Source: Coniferiporia sulphurascens (lineage: Eukaryota > Basidiomycota > Agaricomycetes > Hymenochaetales > Hymenochaetaceae). Taken from it: a DNA stretch of 64,000 nt. The position numbers were made by a program, and so were the translations under genes. Below, in pieces: positions 10,889 to 24,904 of the stretch (positions within the stretch are counted from its first letter, which is position 1; every line of letters starts with the position of its first letter). Below the pieces are notes generated by a model. The model was given only the letters and a program-made list of their open reading frames with translations, searched no databases and had not been told where the DNA came from. Location: assembly GCA_002794785.1 (NCBI GenBank), contig NBBA01000002.1, positions 1,426,001 through 1,490,000 of the forward strand. Direction: 5' to 3'.

Positions 10889-12810
10889 ATGAAGAAGCTC
10901 TCCCCCATGCGCGTTGAACCCCGCCGCCGCGAACTCCTCGTGCTCGGCGTGCTCCTTTTCACGCTCCTTTCCCTTAGACATGTCGGTTACCTTTCGGCAG
11001 TAACTCCATCTGCCGCAACCGACGTCGATATAGTCGGAAAAAATGCAGAGAAGATGCTCGGAGACGCCCCACAAGAGGACGCTCCCCTAGACTATGTGTA
11101 CACAGATTCGAGACTGTCGTGGAGGGATCATCTACCAGAGTCCGAGATCATTGCTCATGTTCCTGGTGAGTTTTTATCTATCGTGTGGCGAATAAGTGGC
11201 TCTAGTGCAAACAATTAAAATGGGGAGATGAGGAGTAGACGTAAGGCCAGCTCGTAGGGGGGGGACAGCGATATTCTTTACCCGATACCCTACTGGCGCA
11301 CTAGCCGGCGCAACGAATGGGACGCGCCGTATTCGCCACTTCGCTACTGTATACATCGTACTTCTATACAATGGCTGACTCGGACTGCTTGCAAGGTTGG
11401 ACCATCTTTGATAGACTGTATGCGCTGAATGGAACACTCTTTGTTGTTACCTCCGCTCCACATACCATTCCCGAGCGCTACCTCATGACCTCTTCAGGGA
11501 TTGAAGTTCTTCATGGCGAAGAAAACAAACTGGCACGAATCCCTACCGACAAGGACATGCGAATTGTCAGTCCGGATGAAGCTCAGCGCTTATTTGGAAC
11601 ACACTCCGCGACACGCCTTGAGGGCGTCAGCTTTTTCATTAGCGATCCTAAGCAATTTATTTCTCATTACTAGTAAGTAACAAGTTCTATGGAATATATA
11701 CATATCCGATGCTCATGATTTTCTTCACCGTTACCTAGTCATTGGGCAGCAGAATTGCTCTTTGGACTGTGGCGCACATATTCGTCACTTGATCTTTCGA
11801 TTACCGCCGACGGATATACGACGCTTCCCTTGCCGAAACACATGTTATTTTCGCATTTAAGCAGCAGTAAATGGCGCGACTATGCAGGCATGAACCAGTG
11901 GGTCGCACGCGGTGCTTTCCCATCCCTCGGGATGGAATTCCAGGAGGACTGGGAAGACCGGGCAGCGATGCATTCCCTGTTCGTGTTTGACCGCGTTGTG
12001 CTTGCTGACCGTGCTGCGGCGAGCGAAGGTGAGCAGTTTCTGAAGACCTGGCGAACGGCGAGCAATGCGTTCGAATTGGATGGCAGCCCGAGCTGGTGGG
12101 CACCAATCCGCAGGAACGTGTTAGAATTCAGTGGACTTTCTGCGGACTGGATACTGGGTCCGGACCCCGGGACCCTTTCTGAAAACCAGAAGTTTGTAAT
12201 CACATATGTCTCAAGACAAGAATGGGGACGCAGGATGCTGCGACAGGCAGACCATGAGAAACTCGTGGATGAGCTATACAAACTCAGGGACATGTATGGA
12301 TACGAGGTAAACGTAGTGAGCATGGACAAGCTATCACGTGCAGAACAGTTCCAGCTCGCGGGAAGGACAACTGTATGCAAATTGAAATTGCTTATCTGCC
12401 CTCATGGTGCACAAGTCTTATTTATAACTTCTTTTTACAGATTATGATGGGCGTGCACGGAAACGGGCTGACGTCGCTCGTCTGGATGCGGCCTACCCTT
12501 CGCTCGACCGTAATCGAGTTTTTCATACCCCAAGGCCTCGCGTTCGATTACGAGTATACCACGCGAGCCCTTGGAATGGTGCACTATGGCGTCTGGAATA
12601 ATGTGTACGCCTTCTATCCTGCACTCCGGGATACTCGGGTGCTTACTACCAACAAATTTTTCTAGGACTTTCACGCGCCCAAATGTTCCCCGTTTACCAA
12701 AATACCCTGATGGCTTTCAGGGTAACGATATCCCAGTCGACGGTGCCGTAGTCGCTCGTCTCGTACACAAGCGTCTTACTCTTAGCTCCAACGACGATGC
12801 TGACTTATAA
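10889..12810 (+). CDS. glycosyltransferase family 61 protein
   Basis: Type II Golgi/ER membrane glycosyltransferase of the GT61 (DUF563) family, related to plant beta-1,2-xylosyltransferase and EGF-domain O-GlcNAc transferase; the substrate in basidiomycetes is not established. Five exons fit in phase: 10889-11165, 11396-11672, 11739-12372, 12441-12604 and 12666-12810, giving 498 residues. After a short basic N-terminus comes a membrane anchor (LLVLGVLLFTLLSL). The family hallmarks follow: PGWTIFDRLYALNGTLFVVT, HYYHWAAELLFGLWRTY, and near the C-terminus IMMGVHGNGLTSLVWM, the HGNG motif of the catalytic fold. The first intron is 230 nt, about four times the usual size here. The last intron (12605-12665) is needed to reach the real C-terminus; reading through it gives a stop at 12665. 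Confidence 0.88.
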
Positions 12811-14088
12811 AGTACCTTTCGGACACGATACTCTGAACGCTGCTACTCACGACTCCACATGCAACATCTTTCATATTTATATTTTGTCTTTTTAGGACGG
12901 ATTTTCCGTTGTTGTAGTAATAGCACATATAACTTCCCATTACTCTGGACTTTGTAAGTATTCCACGACGAATCTACGTTTGAAACGCTTGCTTCAATAC
13001 ATGTTATTTTTTTCGAGCGGACCCGCTACCAACGAATTGGGACGGGAACTCTGGGGTGCGCTCTCCGGTATACTTTCAGTAGAGTTCATCACCGCTCTGG
13101 TGGATACTATCGCATCGAAGCCCGGGCGTGGAACCGTTCGCTTGCAAAAGCGGAACTTCGCTAACAGTGGGGGATGCTTTGCAAACAGCGCCAGAAGATC
13201 AGAGAATCACGCACACCTGATTTGACCCTCATTTTAATATGACGCCTGATCATGATGAGCTGGAGTTTGCGATTTCTGATGAGGCGAATGAATGCATTGG
13301 CAAATTGGGATTGCCGGAGCCTCCAACTGTGCGTGATTTCCACACGTCCGCGGGCAGTAATGATAATCCCGACTGGGATTCGGGGGTGTCTTGATGGCAT
13401 ATCACATAGTAAGTGTAATTAGGATCAATCTCACTGGGTGTAATAGATGATGATGACTCCTTAATATCCGTCAAAAAAGGCCCTTATTTCTCCCCGAATG
13501 TAACTCCTTCAAAAGCCTGTACCCGTTTTGGTTTTACATGAAGTTTGAGTGAAGAATATTCAAGGTCTTTGCTACAAGTACATGTTGAAGTGTGAGCTTG
13601 ATACCGAATTCGTCCGTTCGACGTTCGACGTTCAGGATTTTAAAAAATTGTAGCACTTTTTCCCTTGTTGTATGCATGTTCGAGTTCTCTCGCGCGATTA
13701 TCTACTGGCGGCTTTTCGGTGCAACTATAGGCCTACAGCATACTTCAGTGTATACATCTTTCAAGTTCCAGGTAAGATTGCGGTAAACATACTATGGCAT
13801 CGTGGAAGTAATGTACAGGCTACATCACCCGCGACCATCAAGAAAGCTACCGAGAACACAATGGCAGAGATCGCCGTCGGTACAGCTTTGGTTTAGTATT
13901 TACACGTATGATCAATCTTTAATTTGTCGCTATTTAAAAAACCTGGACGATCCCGGATTGTCAGAGCTGATCCTAATTTATGACCAAACGGCCTGAGAAC
14001 CGAAGGGCATACAATTACGGCTATGAATGTTGCTTCTGAAGTATCCATATGCTTTGTATACATGCTCCCGTCTTTCCCAACGCTGTCT
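12811..14088. other. GT61 / MFS-A convergent intergenic
   Basis: Nearly 1.3 kb between two 3' ends. A minus-strand frame at 13250-13474 lacks an ATG and cannot be tied to a gene. A short tandem (gttcgac, gttcgac, gttc) lies near 13616-13633. Nothing else recognised. Confidence 0.45.
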
Positions 14089-16736
14089 TCATAGCGTATA
14101 TTTGTAACCACTCCATTCGTCACCCTTGTCCCGGATAGCCTCTTCCACGCTCTCGTAACGTCCGTTCTCAGGGTTGAGTCCAGGCTTGTCGTCATTGACG
14201 CCAATGATTATCTCGTCCCGTTCGCCACGGGCACGGCGTGCGTTCTCCCTACGTAGGAAAAAGAGCATGACCACAGCAGCGGTGAAGCCCAACCCGATGT
14301 ACAATATAACAATTCCATGGCCGAGAACGTACCGGGGCGCGTCGCGGGCTCGATACTAAATGAACGTGTGAAAATGACAATCCTCGAAAGAAATAAAGGT
14401 TTGTCGGGAGTCACGTACCGCATTAGATGTCGCAGCCCCATTTATGTTACCGCTATTGTTTGGTGAGGTAAGGACGCGTAAGCAGGATTGTGGCTGAGGA
14501 AATAGAGATTAAGACTTGCAAGCCAATAACCCAACCAAGAGCTACGCTTCGCTTGTATGTACCCTCCACATTGTTTGAGACCCAAGCACTAAATCATTTT
14601 TAGAATCAATGTGAAATAAGACATGTCAGAACTCACATAATGTTGGCTATAGTAAATGCACGTTAGCTTGGTCTAATTTCTTATCGAATAATAAGTATCT
14701 TACGGATTAGAGGGTAAATCCCACTGTATGAAGATGATAAGTTAAGTCAAAAGAAGGTCGTCGAAAGTAATTTAAGCCCCACCATGCAGCAAGATATACG
14801 GCGAAGTACGAAAGAGCGGCACTCCTTGATAGGATCAGGATAATGTACGCGGTCAGGGCTAATAGAGGATGTTATTTCGTTCTATTAAAGTATGTATCCA
14901 CTTGGTCCCTACCCATGGTGTAGCAGCCCCTTGGTAATCAAACGTCAGTGAGACCTGTTGTATACGCAAATTAGTATGACGCTCACAACGTGAAGTATCC
15001 TCGACGGCCAACCCGATCGGCCATAAAGCCCACGCCACATGTGAATATGCAGGCAAGGACATAGACAGGAACAGTTAGTAAATTTGCAGCGGTGGCCTCG
15101 AATCCTGAGACAAGACAATGATAAGTAAATAACGATGTGAATCGCACAGGACGTTTTACCAAGCTTATTAATGATACTTGGAAGGAAGAGAGAAAAGCCG
15201 TAGAGCGGCCCGTTTGCGCCGGTGTAGAGCATCACTGCAATACAATACAGATCATGAGTTGAGTTACCAATTCAGAGCCGGAGGGAAAATTATCGCAAAG
15301 ACGTACTCCCAACCCATGTCTTCCAGTCTATCATACTCCTCCAGATGTATTTCCATTTAGCTTCTTCCCCACCCGCCGAGTATTGTCCGTCTTTTTGGAG
15401 CCGTGAGATAACAAAAGCGCGCTCGGGCTCAGTGAGGAAACGTGCAGTATCGGGGAAGTCCTGGATAAAGTAGAAGGAGGCAGCGCCAACAAGGATGGAT
15501 GCGAGGCCTTCGAGAATGAAAATCCATGCCCTAATTCAACATCGATAGTGAGTGAACTGGCTTAAGTGACTTGTGTGTGAGTTGTACCAGGCTGGCTTTC
15601 CACCAATGCCATCCATATTCGAAATAGCAGCCTATAATCGGAGTTATGTAAGCGGGCGGCGCTCGGAAAGGAAGTAAATAGCGGATGAGCTCACAGCCAA
15701 AAGACCCCCGAAGGCCCCCGAGACAGTGGCTGCTGAGAAAAATATTGCTGCGCGCAAACCAAACTCACTGCGTTTGTACCAGCTAGAAAGGCTCAGTCAG
15801 CAAACTATTTCAACCAGCCCCATATGCCAGCCCCAGGACCGGATGACGTGCTCGTAAGAAGCAACGGGAAGATGAAGATAAACCAAAGAAGCGAGAAGCG
15901 AGGGAAGTTTGACCCGTGTGTGTAAGGACGTGAATATTATAAACCCTGGACATTTCTGGAGAATCCGAAGAGGACGCGCAGTGGGAACAATACAACGCAC
16001 CAAGACAAGTAGTAGTTCACCCCTGGGAAGAGACCAGCCTCAAATGTACCGAGCATTCCACGCATAGCTTTTATTTTTGCTGGCTTGAGCAAAATCCGCA
16101 ATTAGGTCTGAGCCCGACGTACTAAGAAGGCCCCCAAAATTATGCACAAGTCCCTGGACAGTCTAAAATAATAAAGGAGCGATCAATAATTGTCGCCATT
16201 ATTCATGGCAAGACAAAATGGGTACCATCATGACCCCCCATAAGAGCATAATAGCTGAGAGCCATATTGAAGGACGAAGTCGTTTGAGGAAAATGTTGGA
16301 AGGGACCTATGGGAGGGTACAGCTATTGAATGCAAAACAACCCGAAAAGAATATAGAACTAACGTCAAGAAGTGCGTAGGGAATGAAGAAGATCGACAAG
16401 CATATCAAGTATTGCGTATCAGAGATATGGAGGTCGGCTTCCATATTGTATAGCTTTGATAAACAGAATTAGGAATCGTCAAACCGAGTAGATAGACGAT
16501 CGTACCTTTGCATTTCCAATGCTCGTCCTGTCCAGGAAGGCCACCAGATATAAAAACGACAGCCAAGGGATGAGCGTAAAATCAATCTTGCGAAGGAGCT
16601 TCTTCTCGTCAATATCATGATTGTCTTTGGTAACGACGCCGACGTCCTCCACAACAGCGACGCGTTCTTTGGTGACTGAGACGGAAGTCGATGAGCCCGT
16701 AGGTGAACCCTTGATCTTCTCCTCTATGTCCGACAT
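14089..16736 (-). CDS. MFS transporter, allantoate-permease (Dal5-like) family, copy A
   Basis: Twelve-helix plasma-membrane proton symporter of the anion:cation symporter family, typically importing organic anions such as allantoate, nicotinate or pantothenate; the substrate is not predictable here. The gene runs from MSDIEEKIKGSPTG at 16736 to GYKYTL at 14089 with many small exons. Family blocks visible in order: KIDFTLIPWLSFLYLVAFLDRT with SIGNAKV, LYNMEADLHISDTQYL, VPSNIFLKRLRPSIWL, TVQGLVHNFGGLL, FEAGLFPGVNYYLS, CWYKRSEFGLRAA, DFPDTARFL, NGPLYGFSLFLPSIIN and WVSNNVEGTYKRSV. One intron (about 15787-16006) is over 200 nt. Intron 14453-14519 begins with GC, not GT. The gene appears intact, and its closest visible relatives are MFS-B (adjacent) and MFS-C. 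Confidence 0.85.
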
Positions 16737-18090
16737 ATCGTCAAAACGTAGATGCAAGAGCCTGGCGGAATTCCCTGAGAGTGGACCAGACGGACCTAAG
16801 GTACCTCTGGAAGTGACGTGAGTTGGGCTCGGTGAAGAGTGCTCAAGTGCGACAAGGGCATTTCAGTCGGGATATATACTGTTCCTACGAAGGTCCCACA
16901 GAGGGTGGAAGAACTCAAAAGTCTTCGGGACGCGGGAGAATTTACGCGTTCGTAGCCCTGCCGAGCATTTCAACTTCCCACAGTGACTATCCCACGTTAG
17001 CTGGAAAGAGCTATTGACCAAGCGGGCGAACGGGTTCACATACCAATGCCAAAGAGGTTCATCCCCTCCATGTTCAAGACTTCGCTCCTATGGGCCATCC
17101 CTCAGGCTTATAGTGTCGTACGACTCGGACACATCTATTCTAGGAGTTGTGGAAGGCGAGACCATAAAAAGCGTTGGTTATGACTTTTTTCGGCGCCGGC
17201 TAGTGGCTTAAGCGCGTGCTGTTTTATCCCCAATAGAGTCGAGTAGCAATGGACTCGATTTATGATACTAGCAACATCATGGCCTCTGTCCAATGTTCCG
17301 AGGGAATAACTTTATCGGAGCTGCGATAAAGCGGAAAGAGCCTGGAAATGATATTACCAGGACGCTTAAGCCGACTTCCAATTCATAGATAACGACACGG
17401 AACTCCGAGTCCAAGAGCACCGTACCGCTTGAGTCTTGACCGGCAAATCGATGCCTCACCTTGTATGGGGCTGTGTGTCCATGGAAGAAGTGAGAGGCGT
17501 GATGTTACGGTATAAGATCTTGTTCAAAAATAAGTATGTGCTATCTGCAACCTTTCAAAGAAGAGGAACATACATCCTGACGATAATATAGTACGAGTTC
17601 CTAACTCGCCAAGACGCAACAAATGAGCGACAGTGATTAGTCACGTATTACTAATAGTGATCCCGCCCGAGCTTCGATATTTGTGCCTGTTTATCGTGTG
17701 TCTTTGTCGCTCAAAATTGCCGAAATTTTTCGGAAGCATGCATGAGAGGTGAGTCTATCATTAGAATCCACTGTGGGAGTTTATAATTGCGGGTTAAAAC
17801 CGGATCGATCAGTGAATGCAAGGTTTCTCGGGCAAGTGCTCCCGCTCATCCGTCCCCCAATTATATAACGTTATCCCTAGTGCAGAGCTACAATAGAATC
17901 CGCTACGCGGCTTTCCAAACGCGGATGAGTCAGGTACCACTCAGGATTCTCGATATTGTACTCTTGTCACTAGTACTGATACGTCGTAGTCGATTTGGCG
18001 ACGTCCACTACTGAAATTACTCTTGCGATAATACGGGCCATAACGTCTTGCCATGCCGTATCGTTGTTCAAATTTCAGAGTAGGGTCTAG
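16737..18090. other. MFS-A upstream / MFS-B downstream region
   Basis: About 1.35 kb between tandem paralogues. It contains a few GATAA cores (for example near 17325 and 17385) that could bind nitrogen GATA factors, but such short sites are expected by chance. No gene seen. Confidence 0.4.
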
Positions 18091-20733
18091 CTACAACATG
18101 TATCTATATCCGCTCCATTCGTCGCCCTTGTCCCGTCTGGCGGCATCGACGCTTTCATAGCAACCATTACGAGCATCCCCATTACAGTTGTCGCTGCCTT
18201 GACCCATTATAACCTCATTACGCTCCCCGCGATCACGACGGGCGTTCTCTCTTCGGAGTAAGACGTGAAAAGTGATCGCGGAGACAAATCCAACGCCGAT
18301 GTACGCAAGCATCACTCCATGGCCGAGGGTGTACCACGGCGTATCACGGGCCCGGTACTTCGCGAAAAAGATCAATTCCATGATTAAGTGGAGTTCAGAG
18401 AGAGATTCACGCACTACGTTGGAGCTGACAGCACCTTGGATGTTTCCACTGGGTTATCTAGGTTAAAGGGATTAGGTAGACAAAGATTCATTGATAGCCT
18501 ACAAGCTTATAATCATGGCGATTGTCACGCCCCGCTTGTAGGACCCCTCGATGTTGTTTGAAACCCATGCACTATCAGTATGCGCTTCAGAAGTATTCAA
18601 TTTAGTAATTGGGGAAAAGCAGACACTGTATTCGCTTTTTGATTGATAGTCAGACTCATCACCCATGTCGCATTTCTGAATTAAGATTTACAACTCACGG
18701 ACAGGTGGAAATATTCCACTTTGGAAAACAGACAGAGGAGTCAGTACGAGACAACTCGGACAATATGCTGTACCAGCTTACACGGCGACCAAGAAGACGG
18801 CAAAGTAGGATAAAGCGGCATCCCTCGAAAAGATAAGGATTATGTATCCTACGGCAGCTTTAAAGCCACAGATTAGTCTGGTAAATTGATGTGATACATC
18901 GAGAACCTTACCAACGACATAAAGGGACCTAGAATAGAGAGGGTAAGAAACAAACACAAAGGAAAATCAATAAAGTGATTTACATGTTGAAGTACCCACG
19001 TCTGCCTAGGCGGTCTGCCATGAAGCCGACGCTCAATGTGCATACGCATGCGACGATATAGACCGGTACAGTGAGAAGATTTGCAGGTGTAGCAGAGAAA
19101 CCTGGGAACAGTAACGAGACGGGAGATTAGTGAGTTACGACCCGGATAAGCGCTGGAAGCCCTTTACCTAGCTGGGCTATAATGCTCGGTAGGAACACCG
19201 AAAATGCATACAGTGGTCCGTCGCTCCCAACGTACATAAGAAATTCATGTAGAGTCAGTCAATTCATCCTATAGTACCCAACGAAAAGAAGGAGAGTACT
19301 CATCAAAAGTAAGATTCCCATCCACGTCTTCCAGTCTATGATGCTCTTCCAGACGTTCCTCCAACGCATATCCTCCCCAGACGCAGAGAACTGGTTATCA
19401 GCCCGTAAGCGGCGGATTATGAAGGCGCGCTCGCGTGTAGAGAGGAAACGCGCAGTATCAGGGAAATCCTGCACAAGAAAGAAGCATGCGATCGCAGCGA
19501 CAACGGTAACCAGACCTTCCAAAATGAATATCCAAGCCCTGTGGTATTTGTAAGTCTGAAAACGCCTTTCTTGTTGAGAGGTAAAGAGAAACTAACCAGG
19601 CAGGCTTCCCACCTATCCCGTCCATATTGGATATCGCCGCCTATTCGTGAACAAAAGCCTTCAGTATACACTCTTAGCCCTTGGAAGCGCGACGCACAGC
19701 CAGAAGACCGCCGAACGCTCCGGATAACTGGTTTGCACAGTTAAAAATGGCAATGCGGAAGCCGAGCTCGTTTCGTTTGTACCAGCTGAAACGGACATGA
19801 GTTTGGGTAATATTTCATCCGCCATAATGGAGTGGAGAGAATTCCGGTAATTTAAAAGGAGTGGTGACTTGCCACGATAGGCAGTAAGCTGCCCCAGGGA
19901 AAAATCCCGCCTCAAAGACGCCAAGCATCCAACGCATTGCTGTTGAATTCCATGGGTCGTGTGTATTTTTTAGAAAATTAACAAGCAGGACGTCGACGGA
20001 CCGAATAAACCGCCGTAATTATGGACAAGGCCTTGGATGGTCTTGAAAGGGGTACAGGCCGATCATTAATTGAAGGGCATAGATATGCAAATGAGGAACG
20101 CGCCAGCATAATGCCCCATAAGAGCATGATAGTAGACAGCCATATCGAGGGCCGTAGACGTTTGATGAAAATATTTGATGGCACCTGTAAGTTATTGCAG
20201 GGAGTCAAAAAAAAGTTTATGCGCGAGATGTTAGGGTTTCCTCACCTCAAACAGCGCATATGGCACGTAATACACCGACAAGCACACCAAATATTGTGCG
20301 TCCGTAATGTGTAAGTCGGCTTCCATGCCGTAGAGCTTTCCGTTGATACGAGCGTTTTGATTTATTCAGGTAAATAGAATCGAATATGGGATTCTCATGT
20401 GAGTAAAAAAGAAAAACTTGAGGAACATACTTTTGCATTGCCGATGCTAGATCTATCAAGAAAACTGAGCAGGTAAAGGACCGTTAGCCAGGGAAGGAGG
20501 GCCCAGTCAATCTTGCGGAGGAGCCGTCTCTCATCAATTTCCGCGTTTTCGTCAAGGTCAGAGGTGTTATCAGCGGAGGCAGCGACAAACGTCTCCTTGA
20601 GTTCGATACATGGTTTATCTTCAAACACTGTGCCGACTGCAGGACCTGGGTCCGGACTGTTTTTCGTCAATGTCACGGCCTTGGTCGCAGAGGAAGTTGT
20701 GATTTCTTTGAGTGGTTCTTTGACTTTAGACAT
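18091..20733 (-). CDS. MFS transporter, allantoate-permease family, copy B (possibly mis-spliced)
   Basis: Paralogue of MFS-A with the same order of blocks: KIDWALLPWLTVLYLLSFLD, then SIGNAKV, VPSNIFIKRLRPSIWL, TIQGLVHNYGGL, VQDFPDTARFL, SDGPLYAFSVFLPSII, WVSNNIEGSYKR, and an end at KGDEWSGYRYML. Start MSKVKEPLKE at 20733. Two oddities are seen. The intron at 20042-20103 starts with GC where A and C have GT. The intron just before the GPLYAFS helix has no AG at the position conserved in A and C: the coding block FLMYVGSDGPLYAF is preceded by a stop codon without an acceptor. A different intron (19224-19277) rescues the frame but replaces part of a helix with ILLLMSTLLLFVG. The gene may be functional with an altered helix, or decaying. 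Confidence 0.75.
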
Positions 20734-21964
20734 GGGAAACGATGGCGTGGGTGAACTGGTGGTTGTATGATCACAGTGTCGGCTCCCTCATGTTTTGTTT
20801 AGATTATTTTAGCACTTTTGTCTGTGGTGATATTTGATGGTCTACGAATAGACGGGAAACCACGGACAGAGTCCCATGACCAGGCCATGCCCGTAGTGTA
20901 GCTTCTGCGAAGCAGTTTGGAGATGTACCAAGATAGTCTGGCTCCACCGGCGCGCCGATACTGAGGATAAGTAGCCTGAGTTGCATACACATCAGTAACA
21001 TTTTCATTGAATCCTTGAGTTCCATACCTGAGTTAGACCCGGTCTGGCGCCAAGCCAATCAACGTCTTGCTTGAAGTTGCCAATGGACAGTATGACTCGG
21101 ACCCTTCAGTACTAGTGTGAGTTCCCTTGATGCACGGAATTACTCCTGGGTTCTTTCAGTTGCGCGCTGCAGCTCATTGGAGGTTAAAAAGGAAAGAACC
21201 GAGCCCGTGTGGAACATTTCAGGCTGCCTGTGAAGTCAAGGGGCATACTCCATAACTTAGCTCCAGGCTCGCCGGCTCGGAATTACGTTCACCGCTCTTC
21301 CTTTTTACATCCGGTGCTCTTTCCCAGAGTCGTATGAGGCAGACTCAACACTTTCCGAAGGGCGGGAACTAGTGTACGGAAATAAACACGGTAAGTCGGT
21401 TCTTACCCTAGCCATAGTCCACAGTCTAGCCTTCTACTGCGGCGCTAGTCGTCTCGAACTCATCCAACTTGGCACATTATCGGGGTGCGACGGCGGCGTT
21501 CTGTTGCCGACGCATGCCAGTGCTCACGCTGCTGCGCACGTTACGCCGCTATTATTATTGCTGGGTGGACCTTTGAGAGGAACCTAACTTCTAAGTTTTC
21601 GCGAGTCCTGTCGTCGTATTAGTATCTGCAGGTAGAACGGGTATAATGAAAAGCACCATCATGATCCTTTCGACTCGATGTCGCCAGCTTTCTGCGCGCT
21701 GCATGCACATTAAATAAATCACCCTCCCCAGCTCAACCAAGTCCGGTGTGCACCAAGTCATCCGCATTTCGATGCTCCTGCGCTTGCACTTTGAACATAA
21801 AAGAAAAGACTTTGTCTATTTTTGCAAGGTTCCTAGCGTACGCGCACGCAATAAGTAAACAGGTATTTACGCATACGAACGACCAAAAACCCAACAGGCA
21901 TCCCTAATCCAGACCCACAACGTCAGCTACAGACACTACGCATTGTGATACACTCTACGGACGC
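20734..21964. other. MFS-B promoter / ATP1 3' flank
   Basis: No gene seen. A CCAAT element (gccaatcaac, about 21052) and a GATAAG (about 20965) lie upstream of MFS-B; either could be regulatory but both are short. Confidence 0.4.
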
Positions 21965-24103
<2,139 letters not shown>

Positions 24104-24200
24104 CGTGGGCCGTGTAGGATGGGGAGGGCGGCGACGACGACGACGGCGACAACGGGGGGATGGGAGAGACGAAGGACGCGAGCCGGACGAGAAAAATGCG

Positions 24201-24847
24201 AATGTGCGTACATTTCAAGCTCCGCTTCGGCTATCTCCACCTAAGCCGACCTTGCCCGAATTTTTGAAAGTGCAGCCTCAAGCACCAGGCGATGTTGTCC
24301 TCAGTCTTCAGGTGTACGTCCGGTCCGCTTTTCTGCTCGTGCTCATCGTTGCTGACAATGTAGACGACCAGCGTGTGGTTTTCGGCAGGCGACGCAGCGC
24401 TACCTTAGCACCGCAGCGGCGGCGGCACCAATCTCAGCGACAGCAGCGGCAGCACCGTCCGCATCCTCTACTCGCGACGCCCTCGTCTACCTGCGGTCTC
24501 AACCATCACACTATGTTGTTGCCTCACTCGTAGGGCACAAGTATCTTCTCGCACCGCGCGACCTTTTGACCGTAGCACGTCTCCGTGGTGTGCGAGTTGG
24601 CGACCGTCTCCGTCTGTCCGAAATTCACGAGGTCGGCTCGCGCGATTTTGCACTGCGCGGCGGTCCCGTACTTCCGGAGGGACTCGTCTCCGTTGAGGCC
24701 ACCGTTGTCGAACACACCAAGGGCGCTATGGAGCGCATTGTGAAGTTCAAGCGCAGGAAACATTACCAGAAGACCATTACTCACAAACAGACATACACGC
24801 GACTGCGTATAGGTCCTATACAACTCGAGCCGTCGGAGCAGGCATAG
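24201..24847 (+). CDS. MRPL49: mitochondrial ribosomal protein bL21m, 5' end unresolved
   Basis: Large-subunit protein of the mitochondrial ribosome. The conserved core reads YVVASLVGHKYLLAPRDLLT, ARLRGVRVGDRLRLSEIHEV, LVSVEATVVEHTKGAMERIV and KFKRRKHYQKTITHKQTYTR, the classic bL21 pattern ending in the basic KRRKHYxxxxGHKQ-like motif. An upstream exon (PTLPEFLKVQPQAPGDVVLS) joins through an intron at about 24313-24390 in phase. The open frame continues left without a convincing ATG until 23955, inside ATP1, so the true start is probably in a further small exon near 24118-24200. The Ala-rich linker between the two exons is typical of fungal mitoribosomal extensions. Confidence 0.78.
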
Positions 24848-24904
24848 ACGGATACGCTAATCATGGCATTAACACTGGTGTACGGGTACGACAGATTCAC
24901 TACG

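Noticed and set aside
13250..13474. 74-codon minus-strand frame rich in Ser and Pro
   Set aside because: No ATG, no partner exon and no recognisable family; could be a lost exon but cannot be supported.
10889..20733. GT61 next to two MFS genes as a biosynthetic cluster
   Set aside because: No synthase, oxidase or regulator gene is present and the neighbours are housekeeping genes; simple proximity.
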